The position numbers and the translations under genes are program-made. The notes under the pieces are model-generated. The model was not told where the DNA came from, searched no databases, and worked only from the letters and a program-made list of their open reading frames with translations. Shown here in pieces: positions 32,125-32,298 of a stretch of 32,298 nucleotides of DNA. Within the stretch, counting starts at the first letter, position 1, and the number at the start of each line of letters is the position of its first letter. Origin of the DNA: Desulfurococcales archaeon (GTDB taxonomy: Archaea; Thermoproteota; Thermoprotei_A; Sulfolobales; AG1); NCBI GenBank assembly GCA_015521765.1, contig WANO01000047.1, positions 1-32,298 on the forward strand, read 5' to 3'.

Positions 32125-32298
32125 CTAGAGACGCCCGAACTCCGCCTCAAGCAGGAGCTCCTCTATCTCCTCCTCACTCGCCTTACCCAGCATACCCCGA
32201 TACTTCCTGAGCCTCCTAACCCGATCCTCATATCTCTCCAACCTCACAAACACCTCCTCACCCTCCCTAAGCTCTACAGGCTCCAGAGGCTTCAGCAC
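32125..32298 (-). CDS. DUF104-type VapB antitoxin (5' end outside window)
   Basis: The visible 57 residues contain KPLEPVELREGEEVFVRL, the signature of the DUF104 antitoxin family (AF2212-like), followed by a basic stretch (RVRRLRKYRGM) and an acidic helix ending in EELLLEAEFGRL. Such proteins bind and silence a PIN-domain toxin and repress their own operon. The window starts at GTG in frame, but about ten N-terminal residues are probably missing. The toxin gene follows 15 nt downstream and is truncated, so this may be an orphan antitoxin. Confidence 0.75.
   Translation of the reverse strand: MLKPLEPVELREGEEVFVRLERYEDRVRRLRKYRGMLGKASEEEIEELLLEAEFGRL

Noticed and set aside
1-32298. CRISPR array, tRNA genes, rRNA genes or prophage
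   Set aside because: No regularly spaced repeats, no tRNA T-loop or anticodon patterns in the gaps, and no phage or integrase genes were seen on reading both strands.

Overview
The window looks like chromosomal DNA of a hyperthermophilic crenarchaeon (Thermoprotei). The reasons are: archaeal-type ribosomal proteins (S4e, L19e, L32e) in the archaeal S10/spc order with an RNase P protein gene between L29 and S17; PCNA; a B12-type ribonucleotide reductase; archaeal myo-inositol-phosphate synthase; 6-phospho-3-hexuloisomerase; Arg codons that are mostly AGA/AGG and many ATA codons; TATA boxes about 26 nt before predicted transcript starts; and Shine-Dalgarno sites reading GGTG. No genus can be named from the sequence alone.

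Layout. 1-1254: the 5' part of thyX (minus), a creatininase-family gene, and a well-formed C/D box guide RNA that overlaps the end of the next gene. 1240-2978: an unknown small gene overlapping a MmgE/PrpD gene (minus). 3034-5580: YfcE-type phosphoesterase, an unknown gene, PCNA and an Lrp/AsnC regulator whose start codon is not canonical. 5614-13858: a zinc-ribbon protein of unknown function (minus), nrdJ, ino1, rtcB and a Kef-type antiporter with CBS domains (minus). 13996-22718: eighteen tightly packed genes from rpl22 to rpl15, including rps14, which is only 54 codons. 22847-28693: agmatinase, a DHH phosphoesterase, a divergent AAA ATPase, hexuloisomerase, a solitary L12 gene and an inositol-phosphatase-family gene. 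28807-32298: a DegT-type aminotransferase, a MoaD-MoaE fusion, TrpRS, and a VapBC-type pair in which the toxin is cut short.

How the parts relate. The ribosomal cluster is one co-directional unit, but it starts at L22 and stops at L15. The usual L3-L4-L23-L2-S19 head and the SecY/adenylate kinase tail are not here, and L12 stands apart from L1/L10. ThyX, NrdJ and PCNA serve DNA precursor supply and replication but are not one operon. Ino1 and the IMPase-family protein could provide inositol for lipids or solutes.

Main points for a second look: the C/D sRNA at 1200-1254; a recurring in-frame GTG inside the GGTG Shine-Dalgarno site exactly 9 nt before true starts; two genes (lrp, rpl12) that place ATC or ATA where the start codon is expected; the MoaD-MoaE fusion with an internal Gly-Gly; and the truncated VapC next to a hairpin. 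I found no CRISPR array, tRNA, rRNA or intact mobile element. No gene-free stretch exceeds 300 bases.
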